Positions 1 to 12,930 of a stretch of DNA of 64,000 bases are shown here, one piece after another (within the stretch, counting starts at the first letter, position 1; the number at the start of each line of letters is the position of its first letter). The stretch covers positions 24,946,778-25,010,777 of the forward strand of contig OX419341.1 of assembly GCA_948470475.1 (NCBI GenBank), read 5' to 3'. The position numbers and the translations under genes were made by a program. This stretch comes from Galaxea fascicularis (taxonomy: Eukaryota > Cnidaria > Anthozoa > Scleractinia > Euphylliidae). Below the pieces are notes generated by a model. The model saw nothing but the letters and a program-made list of their open reading frames with translations. It did not search any database and had not been told where the DNA came from.

Positions 1-422
1 TAGTTAACCATTCTCTCAGAGCAATGTGCCGCTAGTACATGAAGCAAAACAAATTAAAGTAACTTTCCGCAAAATTCAATCTTATCCCCTTATTTTTTTG
101 CTCTGTATAATTTTCGTATTATATCTTAAACAAAGCAATTCCTTTGGCTCAAATTAAGAAGGAGAAGCTAAACATAAAATACATTTATTCGTGCCGGTGG
201 CCAATGCAACAATAATATATATGCTTTCAGTAACAGCAAGTGTTTGTCCGATGTGTTCTTGGGGATAAATTAAATTTCATGACTGGGCTTAAGTCTCTGC
301 CTATCATCAAGCTTGAGATTAGAAGTGTGTGTTTACAGTTAGAAGTGTATTCTTAAGGGCTGAAAACATTGTTCCGCAACAATAAACTCAACTCGGAATT
401 CGGTGACCTTCTCAAATAATTA
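1..422. other. Intergenic DNA, nothing recognised
   Basis: AT-rich sequence with no open reading frame of note, no RNA gene and no clear repeat. It runs up to the small foldback element beginning at 423. Confidence 0.5.
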
Positions 423-469
423 TAGCCTGCGTAGCTGGCGGTTTTGTCAGTTTTGGAGCGCACAGGCTA
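423..469. mobile_element. 47-bp foldback element, TAGCCTGC end family
   Basis: A very short element begins TAGCCTGCG and ends in the complementary form CACAGGCTA. It is flanked by AAATAATTA (414-422) and AAATAACTA (470-478), a 9-bp target-site duplication with one mismatch. The same end motif and the same duplication length occur at 15659, 16421 and 27756, so I place it in one family. A 9-bp duplication is typical of Mutator-like elements; that assignment is inference, since no transposase is encoded. Confidence 0.6.
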
Positions 470-701
470 AAATAACTATATCAGAAATGGTTTTCTCATA
501 AGCCAGTCATTGAATTCCGTCTTAGTAATTACCAAAAAAAATGGTCAGTTTTTCGTGAATATATAATCTGCCTTGGATCTACATGCTCGTTCACAAAAAT
601 GAGATTTAAATGACATGGATATAATTGGTACAAAATTCACAACATTTTACCGATCCACGTCTCACCCAACGTGCGCGCGCGCATTTCCAACAGTAGAAAG
701 G

Positions 702-773
702 ACACTCAAGGTCACAAGGTTGCATGTTATCGTCCTATCTAAAAAGGACGATAACATGCAAGCTTGAGTGACG
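702..773. repeat. Long hairpin (inverted repeat)
   Basis: A perfect 17-bp inner stem (720-736 pairing with 745-761, 8-nt loop) is nested inside a second, outer stem of CACTCAAG (about 703-710) pairing with CTTGAGTG. The double stem resembles a small foldback element. I see no convincing target-site duplication and no coding potential. Confidence 0.6.
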
Positions 774-3700
774 GAAAATGCTCTACTTCTTGAGCTAAAA
801 AATGAAAGTAAACCTGCATTTGTTGCTCGACCGACAGAAAGAGTTGCCAAATGGCTAAACTAGCGTATTAACCAACAAAGGCTTCATAGGGAAAGATTAA
901 ATTGAGAACACGATTTGCGCTTTGTACTTGAGACCCTGCACAACCCGTCTCAAACTTGCGTCAAGAACAATTCTTTTAACCGACTCATATTGTATGTTTT
1001 CCCATTTCCTTCGGCAGCCAATACAAAATAAAGTATATTTTCCGGCACGCGAATACTGTTTGCCAATTTTTTAATGGCCGCATTAAAGGATATTCTAAGC
1101 TCAGTGATCAAATTGACACAATATCGAACGTTGTAGTGGCAAGGTTGACAGCATTTGTTCAATATTCATTTTGATTGAAAAAACAAGCAGAACTGATACA
1201 GAAATCAGCCGCTTAGCAAAGTTCCTGAATCATCTTGCACTCAACGCTAAAAATGTGAGTCAGTACTGTTTTTAACAAACTGTTGGTTAGTTTTGAAATT
1301 AGGAATCCGATGATGTTTGAAAATCTGTGGTATTCAATTTTTGACACGTATTTTTTTCAAACACCCATTGTTTTTAAGAGTAGGCCGGGATGAGGGAGAC
1401 TGATCATTCAGTTTCGTCTATTTAACAACTAGAATATTTATTTCAATTTTGGTTTCTATCTTGTTTATTTGCTCAGGTGAAAAGAAATTTTGATTTACCA
1501 GAAATTCGCAATTTGTTTTAATCACAACAAGTATCCAATACATCTAAACATTTATAATATTTCCGTTAGTTGGTAAAAACGTTGTTAGAAAATACATCTA
1601 TACTTATCACTTAACAAAAATAGAACTCAACACGCTGCAATTTTTAGGAAGTAAAAAATAGGCGACGAAATTTTCTTAATGTTCATGATCTGTAAGTAGA
1701 ATCTGGCGGAGATAACTTTTACACGTTATGCAAAAAAAAAAAAAGGTGCATTCAGATTTACTAAAAAATTAACGCAAAGAAAAACGAAAAACGAAAAAAT
1801 CTTGTAAATCTTGTTACCTATTTTTCATTACGTTCCTCAGCACCGTTTCCGTTGCTGCCCTCGATCGTTATTTGAAAGTTAAGTACATGATTGTACCAAT
1901 CCTGACCGAAACACAATCTTCACAAGTGAGATCTATTTCTAATCATGTACATTGATATAAATGTACTCGAATAGCAATTTCGTTGGGCTAAAATTAATTC
2001 CTAAAATAAGGAAGAGTACTAATATAACTTTGACTCTTTTTTTAATATCCAATACTTAATTGATTTGTTTCAGTGGAAACTGATATTACTTTGTTACCCC
2101 GAAACCTGCCCGCACCATTCGAGCACAATATAACTGTTATTTTTTGTCGATGTAGGAGCTCTTAAGACTACTTACTTTGTGTCAATATTGAGCAGTTGCC
2201 TTTACATTATGCCAATTAATTACAAAGTAAACCTCCAAAAACGTTGATGGTAATTTGATTTTTTTCGTTGAACTTCGTAACAGATCTCTTCCTGTTGCGT
2301 CCCTTCCTTATGTTTAATTGCCCCTGTTTGAAATATCACGCATCTAAACAAAAATCCGTGAAACGATCAGTATCTTTCATGAGCTATTACTGCTTATGAC
2401 TATTATGGCTTATACCTTTGGGGTTCTTCTTAAATGGCCACTTTCCCGTCTGGAACCCAAATAAGAGTTTCTGGATATCCCCAACATTGCTTAACATGAT
2501 ATTTGTGATAGCATTTGCAGACAAATGAATAGCTTTTTGGCTTTACTACTTTTTAAATTTCTCTGCGTCAATTTCTCAATGAACTTTTTGTGTCAGTCAC
2601 ATAGCACAAAGATAGCGCTTTGAAGTGGTGTAGTTTTTTTGCTTTATTTTACAAAGGTAAATTTGTGTTTTTCCTTTTGAATTCGCGTTTATTTACTTTA
2701 AGAGCCGATACCTCTGGGCGTTTTCTAAATAAATTTTGCATGGAGTTTTCACCGGATCTTAACATTAGTGTGAAATATCAACCTTTTAGTGTAACACCCA
2801 CAATAAGGTATCTTGCATAGAACGTTTTTACTCAATCTAATTGTTTGTCACGGTTTTAGCGTCATTTATTTCTTATTGCACAGAAGGGACAGATCATAAA
2901 AGGTATTGGACGATTTAACCACCAAAAATTTTAACTTGCTTAAGTGCGTTATTTAAAATTTTGTGTTTAGATGTCTTCTAAACCTTGTTAATTTAGGATA
3001 CGCAATATCCATAATTGTATTTAATTGCAAATATCTTATATGCATTCGTCAGCCAAATGTATGTTTTGTTTCCTTTCTTTTTCTTAAAAGGAAAGCCAGG
3101 CTGTCAACTTAAAAGGTGAAAGGAACTCTTGCAGTAGTTAACATCGGACGCCAAGTTTACTGATATCAACATCAATCTTGAAGGTAAATGACACTAGAAA
3201 TATATTTTTTTTATCGCAATTCGTTTGAGTGGCTGAAATTGGTAAAAAGCTTAGCAGATGCAAATCGATACTGAAGGATTCGAATTCAAACTCGAATTCG
3301 AATAACGCGCTTTTTCGGTTTTCTGTGGGAACCACCCATTTTCGAACTCTCATCGACTGATGAATCCGGGGAAATACGTAGAAAATAACAGGCTATTTTA
3401 TCTTATTATGTTTAGTTCCATTCAGTCTTACCGTAAAGCAGACATTACTCACTTTCAGAATCAAATAACTTCGGCTTTAACATGACATTTCGATGACGCT
3501 CTGTTTTTCTTTTCATGAATGCTGAAGTTAAGTTACTTGCTTAAGCGTCAAACTAGAATACATAATCTGTTTTAGCAAACGTCTAATTGAAAACATGGTA
3601 CAGCTATTTACTCAAGATGACACAGGATTCTCTGTATTTCAACGCTGGATCTTATTCTCTCCAGCACTGAGCAATGAATTAAAGCATCATGGAAGGATAG

Positions 3701-6700
3701 TTATTATTCATGTGCTGAGTTCAAAGACATAACAGTGCCTTTAATTCCAACTAGATAATTTTCATCGTTAAATGGCAGCCAACCCGGGTGCAAAAGTATT
3801 TTGTGAAACACAATAGTACAATGCTTGAGGACTCCTAGAATGAAAATAATCTTTTTAATAAACGTGGTCTTTATCGCTTATGAATAATTACCATTAACAG
3901 AAGTTTTGCGTGGAGATAAAACCATTATGTGGATCATAATTTTCTTTTAAAAAACAATCAGACTTACATGCAGATAAACCCTAATGAAATTTGGCTTTCG
4001 GTAGCCTCGCTGAAATTCCGAAAAAAGGCAGCGAATATAGGATACATTCCAGTATTATCTTGTGCCAAATAGTCCGTCTCTGACTTGTCCTATTTTGGAT
4101 AAAATTGTTCAGTTAATTGGTTAGACGTACCCACGATCGGTGGAAATCGAGCTTTTAAGAAAATGGTTTCAACTCTTGGCTACGCGTCACCAAAGCCAGA
4201 CTATTGACATAAAACCTACTGAGAACAGTGCTTTGATGTCATGCTGTTTATTACGTTGAATAATGTTATTTTTAGGATAATATCATAGTGATCGTCCACT
4301 CAAATGGCTAGTAATGTCAACTTGGGTTGTCAAGTTGCTACCTTCCCAATCCTCCTCCCTAGGTGGTTTTCACGTTACGTCGTTGTCGCCATGCTGGTGG
4401 ACAGTAAACAATAGATCTCTCATTAGCTCGTTTTGTTCGTCCACCAGCATTTGTCTGTTTCACCATTGTTATCTGTGTCTCTAGAGATTGGCTGCAAACC
4501 ACCTATAGGTGCTATTCTACCTCAAGCTATTTCTCCAGTCCTTTCAGAATAGTCTGGTTTTCCGGCCCTGAAAGATTTTCTTCCCTATTAGCTGTGCACA
4601 CTCCAAAAGGGAGGGATGTTTTATGTTTTATGGGTCAGTCAAAAGTAATAAAGGGTAGTTTGGATGTAAGAACAGTTCTTGAGGTCTAAAAATTGGTAAT
4701 TTAGCCTCTTTAAGTCACCCAATACAACAAAGGGTAACGTAATCTCGAACTCAGGTCACTTGATCCCGAAGCGCTGCCGGAGTAGGATTCACATCTCCAT
4801 GAGAAGCAAAAATATACCTTTTAAATGAAACTGCTGGTTTTCAAACCTTTTGAAAGCAGGAGTGAAAATAATTTGACAAGGTAGCATAAGCGTAGAACGG
4901 TTACTGGCTTTATTGTGATAAGTCACTCTCCAGGCTTCTCATCACCTCCACGGAGATCCCTCCTGACTCAATATCAGCTGGCAAATTTAAATGCATGGAA
5001 AGGACTTTATCCTTGAAATAAAGTTCATCACCCCTCACGGCAAAAATAAACTTTTCGTCTCCTTACATTATTAGGACATTATCTCATCCTTAAAATTACT
5101 TATTTTGGAACATAGCTTATCTCATGGGTTAATTAAATACAGCTTAAACGCATGCGGTTGAGACACTTCATCCTTGTTGATTAATTACTCGAGTCAGCCA
5201 AAGTAATTAGTCCGATTGTTCAAAGACAGGACAATGTTAACTTAATTTAATAAAGGAATTCCCATCTTGATACCGGCTTATCAGATGAAAGACGTTTTGG
5301 TTTTCTCAGTAAGCAAGTGCATACGATGTTAAATCGAAATAACAATGTGGCACAGTGGCAAGGTTATCAGCATTCTTTGCATAAAATATTATGTTTCCAC
5401 TCTTATGCAATTTTGTCTCGATACACGACTCTGCTTATAGCAAATACTGAATTGGTGTTGCTGGTGCGGGGCCAGTCTAATTATAAGGAATTGGCTGGGC
5501 TGTACTTTGGCCGCTTCCATTTCTGTTTTTGCTTTACTTGAAACCTAGCGTACGTTTCTCGATTTTGGGAAACAGATCGGGACTGAAAAACGTCTTTCAC
5601 TGAAGTCTTCATCCTTCGTGACCAGAAATTATCCAACTGATATTAACAAAATCAAAAACCACACTGGGCAAGTTGAACCAACTTCCACCAATCATGCACG
5701 AAAAAACAGATTTGCAGAACAGATGTCACTTATCTAATCTGGTGAATCCTTTTTTTATTCCAAAGCATATTTAAGACGACATATTTTGATTTAAAAAACG
5801 AACGGTGATACATGCTATCATGGTTTCTTCACAAGCACACCACCAAGAATGCAAAATTTATGACCTTTGATTTCTGACCAAAACGGATTAAAAACTAGAA
5901 CACCCTTTTCAGCGGCTTTTGCTCTTATAGTTTGTTTTGGGAGGTACTCCCCCGCCTCCAGCTAATTGTTTTCCTACTTGCATCCACATACCAAAATCAT
6001 CAACTTGCCATGCAAAGGTCAGACAAGAACAGATTTGGTAATGCAAAGCTTATATTTAACCCTGGGGCAAGCAGAAGATTTTTATGGAAACAAATAAAAA
6101 CACGAAAGAGCCAAAATGTATTTTTAATGTGCGACAGCGGCTTATCACCTTACCTGGTGAGATAAGTATGTTAATAATATTGCCTGCAAGACCCAGAAAA
6201 TGCACCAGAGTTACTCTAATGGACGAGTTTACTGAGGCATCCGACTGCTTAAACATTTAAAGGCCAATGCCCTTTCACTCTTTGTTCCTATTATACCATG
6301 CCATAGCATGCCATAGAAGATTCGGTAACCACAATTAGCTATGACTCGTTCATTTGCTGGTGAAATGATTCAGGTTTAGTTTCATTTTACTGTGTTACAA
6401 GTGAAACTTGAAACACACCAGCTTATGTATAGATCTGTTCACGCCGGTCATCAGCTTCACTTCGAGAATTGGGATAATACGTTCAAGCCATGAGGGCTGC
6501 CGTAAGCTTACGTCAGTTGTCAAGGTAAATATAAATCGTACATTTAAATCACCAAAAGTGCTTCACTTTTCGATCATCCAAAAAGATCATTCCTGTAAAC
6601 TTAAGTAGAATGGTGGTCGAATCAGTTCAGTTGAGGAAGTCGTAAAACACGCCCTTCGCTGTGACATTTATCATGTAGGGAGTAAGTCATCATGTAATCT

Positions 6701-7948
6701 CGCTGTTTAAAAACTCGTACTGCGTTTTGTTAAACTTTCAGCTTTCAAAACAGGTGATAATACAAAACTGGCTCTTATGCCACCTTTGAAATTTTATGAT
6801 AAACATCCTTCGACTGACAAGTTGGATGCGATTAGAAGCAATGTTGTCGTACTGAATAAACGCAAACGTAAGCTAGACTTTTTAATTCGTCAGTTTAAGA
6901 CACACTGATTCCATTCAGCTCACAGAAGCTAATCGAATGTGCACTCCGCTCTATTTTTTGCCTTATCAGGCTGACGGTTTATCACAATTTTATGACAGGA
7001 ACTTGAGTCACATTTGGCATAGCTAAGATGCTTTTCGGTTTATATTTTGTGTGAGAGTCGCTAATACCGGGATATTTTCTCGAGTTTCGGTTGGGTGCTT
7101 CAGATTGAATGCAAATTTTTCTTCTTCATCGCTGATAATTTATCCGTGAAACCCTTAGGGAGAGAAAATTCTGCGACACAGCTATTTTCATTCACAGTTT
7201 CAAACGTAGACGCATGAACATCAAATCAATCAGCATTAAAATTAACGTGAATCCGCTTAATAGCTGATACTGGTATTTAAGTTAAAAAGAAAAGCCACGG
7301 TCTCGATCAATAGAAATCAGAATGCATGTTCGGCTTCGTTATAAATAGTTTTTAAATCGATTAAAAAATCAATACACACCCGACTGAATGCAAATTCTTA
7401 GTCCTTGGCTGCAGATGTCTTATGTTTTTGTTGACATATTGTTTTGTAATACCCCAAGGGAGAAAACACTTAAGCCAACTATTCAAACAGTCTCGGCTCT
7501 TGTTGAGCAACCGTGATCTGCAAATTTCTGAGTGCATCTACCTTAATCTTAGGCCAAAATATAATGATGGCTGATACGTAGCCGAAAGTGTATTCATAGA
7601 AGCACAGAACAGTCCAGTCTTATTCTTATTCGACTTAATTCCGAGCTACCTTATTAGAATCTAGACAAACAGATAGCTATTCATCCTTCACATTTCCTAT
7701 AGTAACATTTTCTTGTATCATATTGTATCCTTTCGTGCCCAATTATCTCTAAGAAATCTCTTCTTACCTGAACACGTTCTTTTTCTTGCTTGTAGGTAAT
7801 CCGCTGCCAACCTTTACTGTGTTTTCAAGCTCAGGAAGATTTTCGAACTGAAGTTAAGCAGCTCAAATAACTGAAGTACCGGCCACTAGCACACGCCACC
7901 CAAACGGCACTTTCTGTAAATATCATTGTTATCGATCCTGTCAATCGT
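774..7948. other. Intergenic region upstream of the first receptor gene
   Basis: About 7 kb without a supportable gene. The open frames are short and show no recognisable domain. Short A/T runs occur (for example near 1730). Just before the receptor start, a pyrimidine-rich stretch ending in CTTGTAG (to about 7796) looks like a 3' splice site, so the receptor may have an upstream untranslated exon somewhere in this interval. That last point is inference. Confidence 0.5.
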
Positions 7949-9193
7949 ATGTCCGTCTTCCCACTAGTGGCAAACTCCACTGGTTTCCTGCCAATGGCAA
8001 ACGACACCAGTTTCCCGCCAATAACGAGCGCCACAGGTTTCCCACTCTTGGGAAACACCACAGTATCACCCATCGCTGGCAGAAACAAGGTTTTTAACAT
8101 GATTTTTGTCAGTTTGCTGGCATTTGTTATGCTGGCAGGTTTCATAGGCAATACCATGGTGATTGCCACGATCTGGGGAAAGCGAAGTCTGTGGACGCCA
8201 TGCAACATGTTTATTATGAATATCGCCATCTCCGATCTCCTGGTAGCCATTCTTCTGGCTCCACTTCGAATGGCTGAAATTTTTAAAGGTTGGCCTCTTG
8301 GGAATTTTCTCTGCCAATTCTTAGGCCCACTACAAGAAGTTATTGTGTGCGTGTCAGTTGTTAATCATACCGTAATAGCTTTAGAAAGGTACCGTGTTAT
8401 CGTCACACCGTTCAAGACCAAACTTTCTCTTCGCAAAGCCAAGATAGCCATTGCGGTTATCTATTGTGCCTGCTATGTTTTAACAGGCTTGCCGCTAGGC
8501 TTAGTTTTGGGAGAGGGTTACAGAGGGGGTAAAAACTTGTGTATTACTAAATGGCCCTCTCTCACATACCGAAAAGTCTACGAAGTTTACCTCGTTGCGA
8601 GTTTTATTGCCTTGCCTTTGGTCATACAAACAGCCACGTACGTCACGATTGTCTCAACCATCAAGAAAGAGGAGGCCACTACACATCTAAGAAGAAGTGG
8701 AACTGTGGAGCAGCGCCGGAATAAAATCCGCAAAAATGCGCACTTGGTAAACATGTTGATCATTCTTGTTGCTGTGTGTCAAGTTTGTCTGATTCCGCGA
8801 GGAGTCTTCATGCTCGTAAACGAATTTGTGAGCAAGCATTTAAAAATGGAAAATGAACAAGTCTTTTCTGTAGCGTCCCTAGCTACGATCATACTGTACT
8901 ATATAAAGCACGTCTTAAATCCATTTATCCTTTTCGCAATGAGTACAGAATTTAGAAAAAATTGTTTCCTTTGCCGTAAAGTTTGGTACCAAAAGTTTGA
9001 CCTCGTGTCAAGCGTATTGCGATACGTATCCCCGAATTCCAATTCTGATGAGAAGGAGATGAAAACTTTGTATTTAACATCGCCCGAAACGTGTAAAAAG
9101 CACAAAGACGATGAACACCCTGATGAACAAAGAAAAGTTGGTGGTTTAACCAGCGTCTTAGTATCAAAGCCAACATGTAGTACCAGCTTATGA
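7949..9193 (+). CDS. Rhodopsin-class (class A) G-protein-coupled receptor, orphan
   Basis: Single-exon seven-transmembrane receptor of 414 residues, predicted at the plasma membrane; the ligand is unknown, probably peptide-like by family resemblance. The N-terminal 45 residues are an imperfect roughly 10-residue repeat rich in FP and N-glycosylation sites (NST, NDT, NTT). TM1 spans about 51-76 (GN motif), TM2 88-108 with D96 in SDLLVA, and TM3 begins after C122, which should bond with C198 in loop 2. ERY (146-148) replaces DRY. TM4 is about 165-186, TM5 211-235, TM6 264-290 with CLIP in place of CWxP, and TM7 306-330 ending NPFIL instead of NPxxY. The charged tail ends TSL, a class-I PDZ-ligand pattern. 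The start was chosen because it precedes the glycosylated N-terminus and leaves a full TM1. The closest relative in the window is the receptor at 14305-15300. Confidence 0.93.
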   Translation: MSVFPLVANSTGFLPMANDTSFPPITSATGFPLLGNTTVSPIAGRNKVFNMIFVSLLAFVMLAGFIGNTMVIATIWGKRSLWTPCNMFIMNIAISDLLVAILLAPLRMAEIFKGWPLGNFLCQFLGPLQEVIVCVSVVNHTVIALERYRVIVTPFKTKLSLRKAKIAIAVIYCACYVLTGLPLGLVLGEGYRGGKNLCITKWPSLTYRKVYEVYLVASFIALPLVIQTATYVTIVSTIKKEEATTHLRRSGTVEQRRNKIRKNAHLVNMLIILVAVCQVCLIPRGVFMLVNEFVSKHLKMENEQVFSVASLATIILYYIKHVLNPFILFAMSTEFRKNCFLCRKVWYQKFDLVSSVLRYVSPNSNSDEKEMKTLYLTSPETCKKHKDDEHPDEQRKVGGLTSVLVSKPTCSTSL

Positions 9194-9641
9194 GAAAGAA
9201 GAACCGAGATATCATCGAGGCCGGTCATAGGTGAAATGAGACATCCCAGAGGTTTAAAAGGAAAGTAGGTATGAAAAATACGATACCAGTCACTGCGCAC
9301 CTCATGTACAGACTTGGAACAGCCTACCAAGCTAACCTTGCTTCTACCCTGTTCCGAGATATGTTCTCGCAAGTCACTTGATTGCCTGCTTAGATGTAAT
9401 GCGGACCTCATTTCACCCTCGATTGTTCACAATTATTGGAGCGATACCGAATTGGGTGTCGTAACACGACTAAAACCATAGCAGTTGCTCAGGCCAAACA
9501 CAACAGCCGAAAACATTGCAATGGAAGCAACCAAAATTCAAGGGAATAACGTAGTCATTCCTATTACATGTAAAATTATGCTGACATAGCTGCGCGTGAG
9601 GTTGCGGTCTGAGTTATAAATATACGGACCATACTTACCAG
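9194..9641. other. 3' flank of the first receptor gene
   Basis: Non-coding DNA downstream of the stop codon. I see no clear polyadenylation signal, gene or repeat until the MITE beginning near 9642. Confidence 0.4.
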
Positions 9642-9872
9642 GGGCCCGTTTCTCGAGGAAAGTCCCGTAAAAATTTCGAGCCCGAAAAGCCATTTCAAAA
9701 ACTGCGATCCGCTTATTCTAAAAAGCTGGTGTTTTTCTATGATTTCAAGATACGAAAGGGCAAATTTGTTGCCAAAATTTCATACGTTGAAATGTCTTCG
9801 TTTTTAAGATACGAAGGAAATTATGGCACCCGAAATGCGCCCGGAAAGTTTCGGGACTTTCGAGAAACGGGT
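9642..9872. mobile_element. MITE with GGGCCCGTTTCTCGA ends
   Basis: The left end (GGGCCCGTTTCTCGA, from about 9642) is matched by the inverted right end TCGAGAAACGGG (to about 9872). Next to each end is the inverted pair GAAAGTCCCG / CGGGACTTTC. No protein is encoded; the open frames here are by-products of the repeat. CCAG lies next to both ends but is too short to be sure it is a target-site duplication. Confidence 0.65.
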
Positions 9873-10105
9873 GCCAGGGTCCTAAACGGGGAGGGGAGGT
9901 CCCTGGAGCCCCAGAATCCCAGATCTCTGAATTTTGTGCCATGTAGCTCTGAGCCAGATCATTTCACTGCCGGGAAGCCCTGACCATTTTTGCCTGGAGC
10001 CCTAAATCAAATGTTATAGAGCCCTAGGGCCACGAAAAAATAATCCTAGAGCCCTGCCCTTTTAGGCCCGGGGCCCTAGACCCTAAACCCGTTTGGGACT
10101 CTGGC
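9873..10105. mobile_element. Second MITE, abutting the first, rich in AGCCCT words
   Basis: The inverted ends GCCAGGGTCCTAAACGGG (9873 onward) and CCCGTTTGGGACTCTGGC (to 10105) match apart from two positions. The interior repeatedly uses the word (A/G)GAGCCCT / GGGCCCTA. It directly abuts the preceding element, so one probably inserted beside or into the other. Non-coding. Confidence 0.6.
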
Positions 10106-12361
10106 TAATACTCTAACAACGTTTGCGGTTTGTAACTTTTTATTAAACCCTTATTAAATTCGATATCCAGGTGGTAAATAGTATTTTAAGTCGGGATTCC
10201 TACAATAATATGAAAGAGCGAAAAATTCATAACTTAACTAAGGAAGGTGTAGAAATGTACAATGTTTAGAAATCTCTTAAACTACGTTCTGGTATTACGT
10301 TTGTTATCCGTTTGATTTTGTCCTGCGCCGTCAGTTGTTTGGCAAACAGTCGAAACTTGTTTTTACCCGCCCTTCGGAAAAAAAAAATGATGACAGTATG
10401 ATGCAGTTTTAACTTGCCTCATTTTAAAGAGTCAGCAAGATCGAGGCTAATCGGGATTTTTGGTTTTACTTAACGGGGAGGAGCTCATGAAGAAACAACG
10501 TAAATAGCTATGTCATTTTTGTTGATCAGGAGTGAAGCTTTCATAAATCAATTTTAATTTAGAGTACTTCGCTGCAGGAATGTGCAGCACTTTCATTTTT
10601 AAGAACAATTTGTAATCCCAATGTTGCCCCCCCCCCCATTTTTTTTTTATAAATTAGAGCGTTTTCAATTACATGAAGAGAAAAAAATATTAACACCGCA
10701 AATCATCCCTAAGTTTTGTGCAATCCTTATGAAACAGGTAAAGGCCAGGTTGTTTTGCGTGGTTTGTGAGTATGCGGAAGAAGTAGGTCTTTGCGAGAGT
10801 TTCCGGGATCCAAAGAGAAAATTGGACGTAACCTCTGGTGTCTTATGCTTTAACCCAGGGCCCTTACAAGTTCAACTCGGTTGCACGCGAGGGATAATAA
10901 AGTTTCAATGTGAAAAAATAAAATGCTGCACACTGTTACATAATTTAAAGATGTTAAGAACATAAATTAAAAAACAAAATTGGTATTTACCACCAAAATT
11001 TCGTTTTGAATACCAATAGCACCTGCTAAGATCTGCTTTACGCACAAGTTATAAGCCATGCAAAAAGCCCTCGGTGCTAGGAGGAACGGACAGTACTTCA
11101 GTAATACAACAAAAATACACTAGTGATTCATACAAACTGTGTGAAGATACAAGGAGATGACCTGGAAAAATTTTCAGTGTCTTTGGCTTATATATGAGAT
11201 CAGAATATACATAGCCGGCATACCTCAGTCGCCATTGTTTGTATCCAAGGGCAGTTACTAGCAATCTGAAGATTCTTACTTTAGCTGTGTATTTGGATTT
11301 CATTTTACAGTTACGTTACCCCTGGCTTGCGGACACGCATGGTTCAATATATGGAGAAAAAAATATATTAAATTGTAAATTAAAAACTAAATAATATACT
11401 GTATACCAAAAAAATATATCGATATTCCAGAAAAGTCCAAATTTGTATTCTGGATATGTCCATCCTAGCTCACTCCTTTTGCCTATTTATAACAAGCTGG
11501 TATTTTCAAGCTGCGATTTATCGATTTCCTCCTTGTCCATCCGCGGCCGTGGGAAGCGAATGCAAGTTCCTGTGCTTTAGAAACAGTTTTTACAAATTAG
11601 ACCACCATCCAATGTTTCGTTTGATAAATACAAATTTACCTGTTATTGCTCCCAGATAAACCATTTCTTGTCAACAAACATCTACGGCCTTCTCTCTGAA
11701 TATAACACTCTAGAGTTGAGAGCGCCACTCGCGAGCCGTTCCGGGGCGAGTGACCTTCAGAAGCACTTGCCCAGGCCTATCATATCACATGGTCGACAAA
11801 CTTAGCCCCTTCCCACTTAAAAAAAATCGACCCGTTGCCTTCTCATCGTTTTTAACTCGGAAAATGGCTTTGCCATTTCTTAGTTGTAGGAGACCGATTT
11901 CATGAATATGCGTCATGTTCACGCACCATATTTTCACCCTTAGAGAGCGCTAGTGAGTAATTCCCATACACTGCTCTTAGCAGAATATTCTCCAAGTTAC
12001 CAAAGCATGACAAAGATAAATCTGGTGGAATATGGCTTGTTAACATAAAGCATATACATTTCACCTGTCCGCTCGATCTCAGCCCTGTTAATCATTTTGT
12101 ACCTCCGCTGATCAATTTATAAAGCCACTTTAAGATCCTTTAAAACCAAAATTACAATAATCAGTAAAACGGCCATATGAAAAAAAAAAAAAAATAATAA
12201 TAAAAAAACGTAAAATAAAAGCCTGGACGCCTTTTTAAAAAGATCCCGGAAGGTGACAGGACACCTCTCAGTCACGGAGCCAATTCCTCCTACAAAAAGG
12301 CCCCTGTTACAAATGCTTATTTTTTTGCTGTCTATGGAGAAAATAGAGAGATTAAAACTCA
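10106..12361. other. Intergenic DNA between receptor genes
   Basis: No supportable gene. It contains a C-run followed by a T-run near 10627 and an A/T-rich stretch near 12180. An open frame at 10621-10965 has no recognisable domain and opens in homopolymer sequence, so I did not call it. Confidence 0.45.
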
Positions 12362-12930
12362 TTTCCGTCCACCCTCTGCTCTATGGGTCGAAAACGTCCC
12401 ATACGAAAAAAAAATCCGCAAAAAATCGCGTTTTTTCCGATTTTCTCCAAATTTGGTACACACAAAGTTGAGAAATTTACCCAGTTCCTGTGCAAATTTG
12501 CGTAGGATACGTCAAGTCAGCTTATAGCACGATTTTTTTTGTGTTGGCCCATTGCCGTCCGTCCCTTTTGCTATGGGTCGTGAGAGACCCATAAGAAAAA
12601 AAATTCCGCAAAAAATCGTGTTATTTCCGATTTTTGCCAAATTTGGTACACACGAAGTTGAGAGATTTACCCGCTTCCTGTGCGAATTTGCCTAGGATAC
12701 GTGAAATCAGCTAAAAAATAACGATTTTTTTTGTGTTGACCCGTTCCCGACCGATCCTCTTTTTATGGGTCGTGAGAGACCCATAAGAAAAAAAATTCCG
12801 CGAAAAATCGCGTTATTTCCGATCTTCGCCAAATTTGGCACACAGGAAGTTGAGAGATTTACCCAGTCCCTGTGCGAATTTGCGTAGGATACGTGAAATC
12901 AGCTTACATAACGAATCTTGTGACTTTTTT
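12362..12930. repeat. Tandem repeat, three copies of about 190 bp
   Basis: Three diverged head-to-tail copies. The landmark TATGGGTCG recurs at 12382, 12572 and 12764, giving periods of 190 and 192 bp. Other landmarks in every copy are a (C)GAAAAATCGCGTT-like block, CCAAATTTGG(T/C)ACACA, AGTTGAGA(A/G)ATTTACCC and GGATACGT. Copies 2 and 3 also contain an inverted pair, ATGGGTC / GACCCAT, flanking GTGAGA. No open frame is conserved across copies. Confidence 0.85.

Noticed and set aside
7831..8317. Minus-strand frames over the first receptor start
   Set aside because: Antisense shadows of the receptor coding sequence, helped by its repeated N-terminus.
10621..10965. 114-codon open frame starting in a C/T homopolymer
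   Set aside because: No recognisable domain and no supporting context; the N-terminus is low-complexity.
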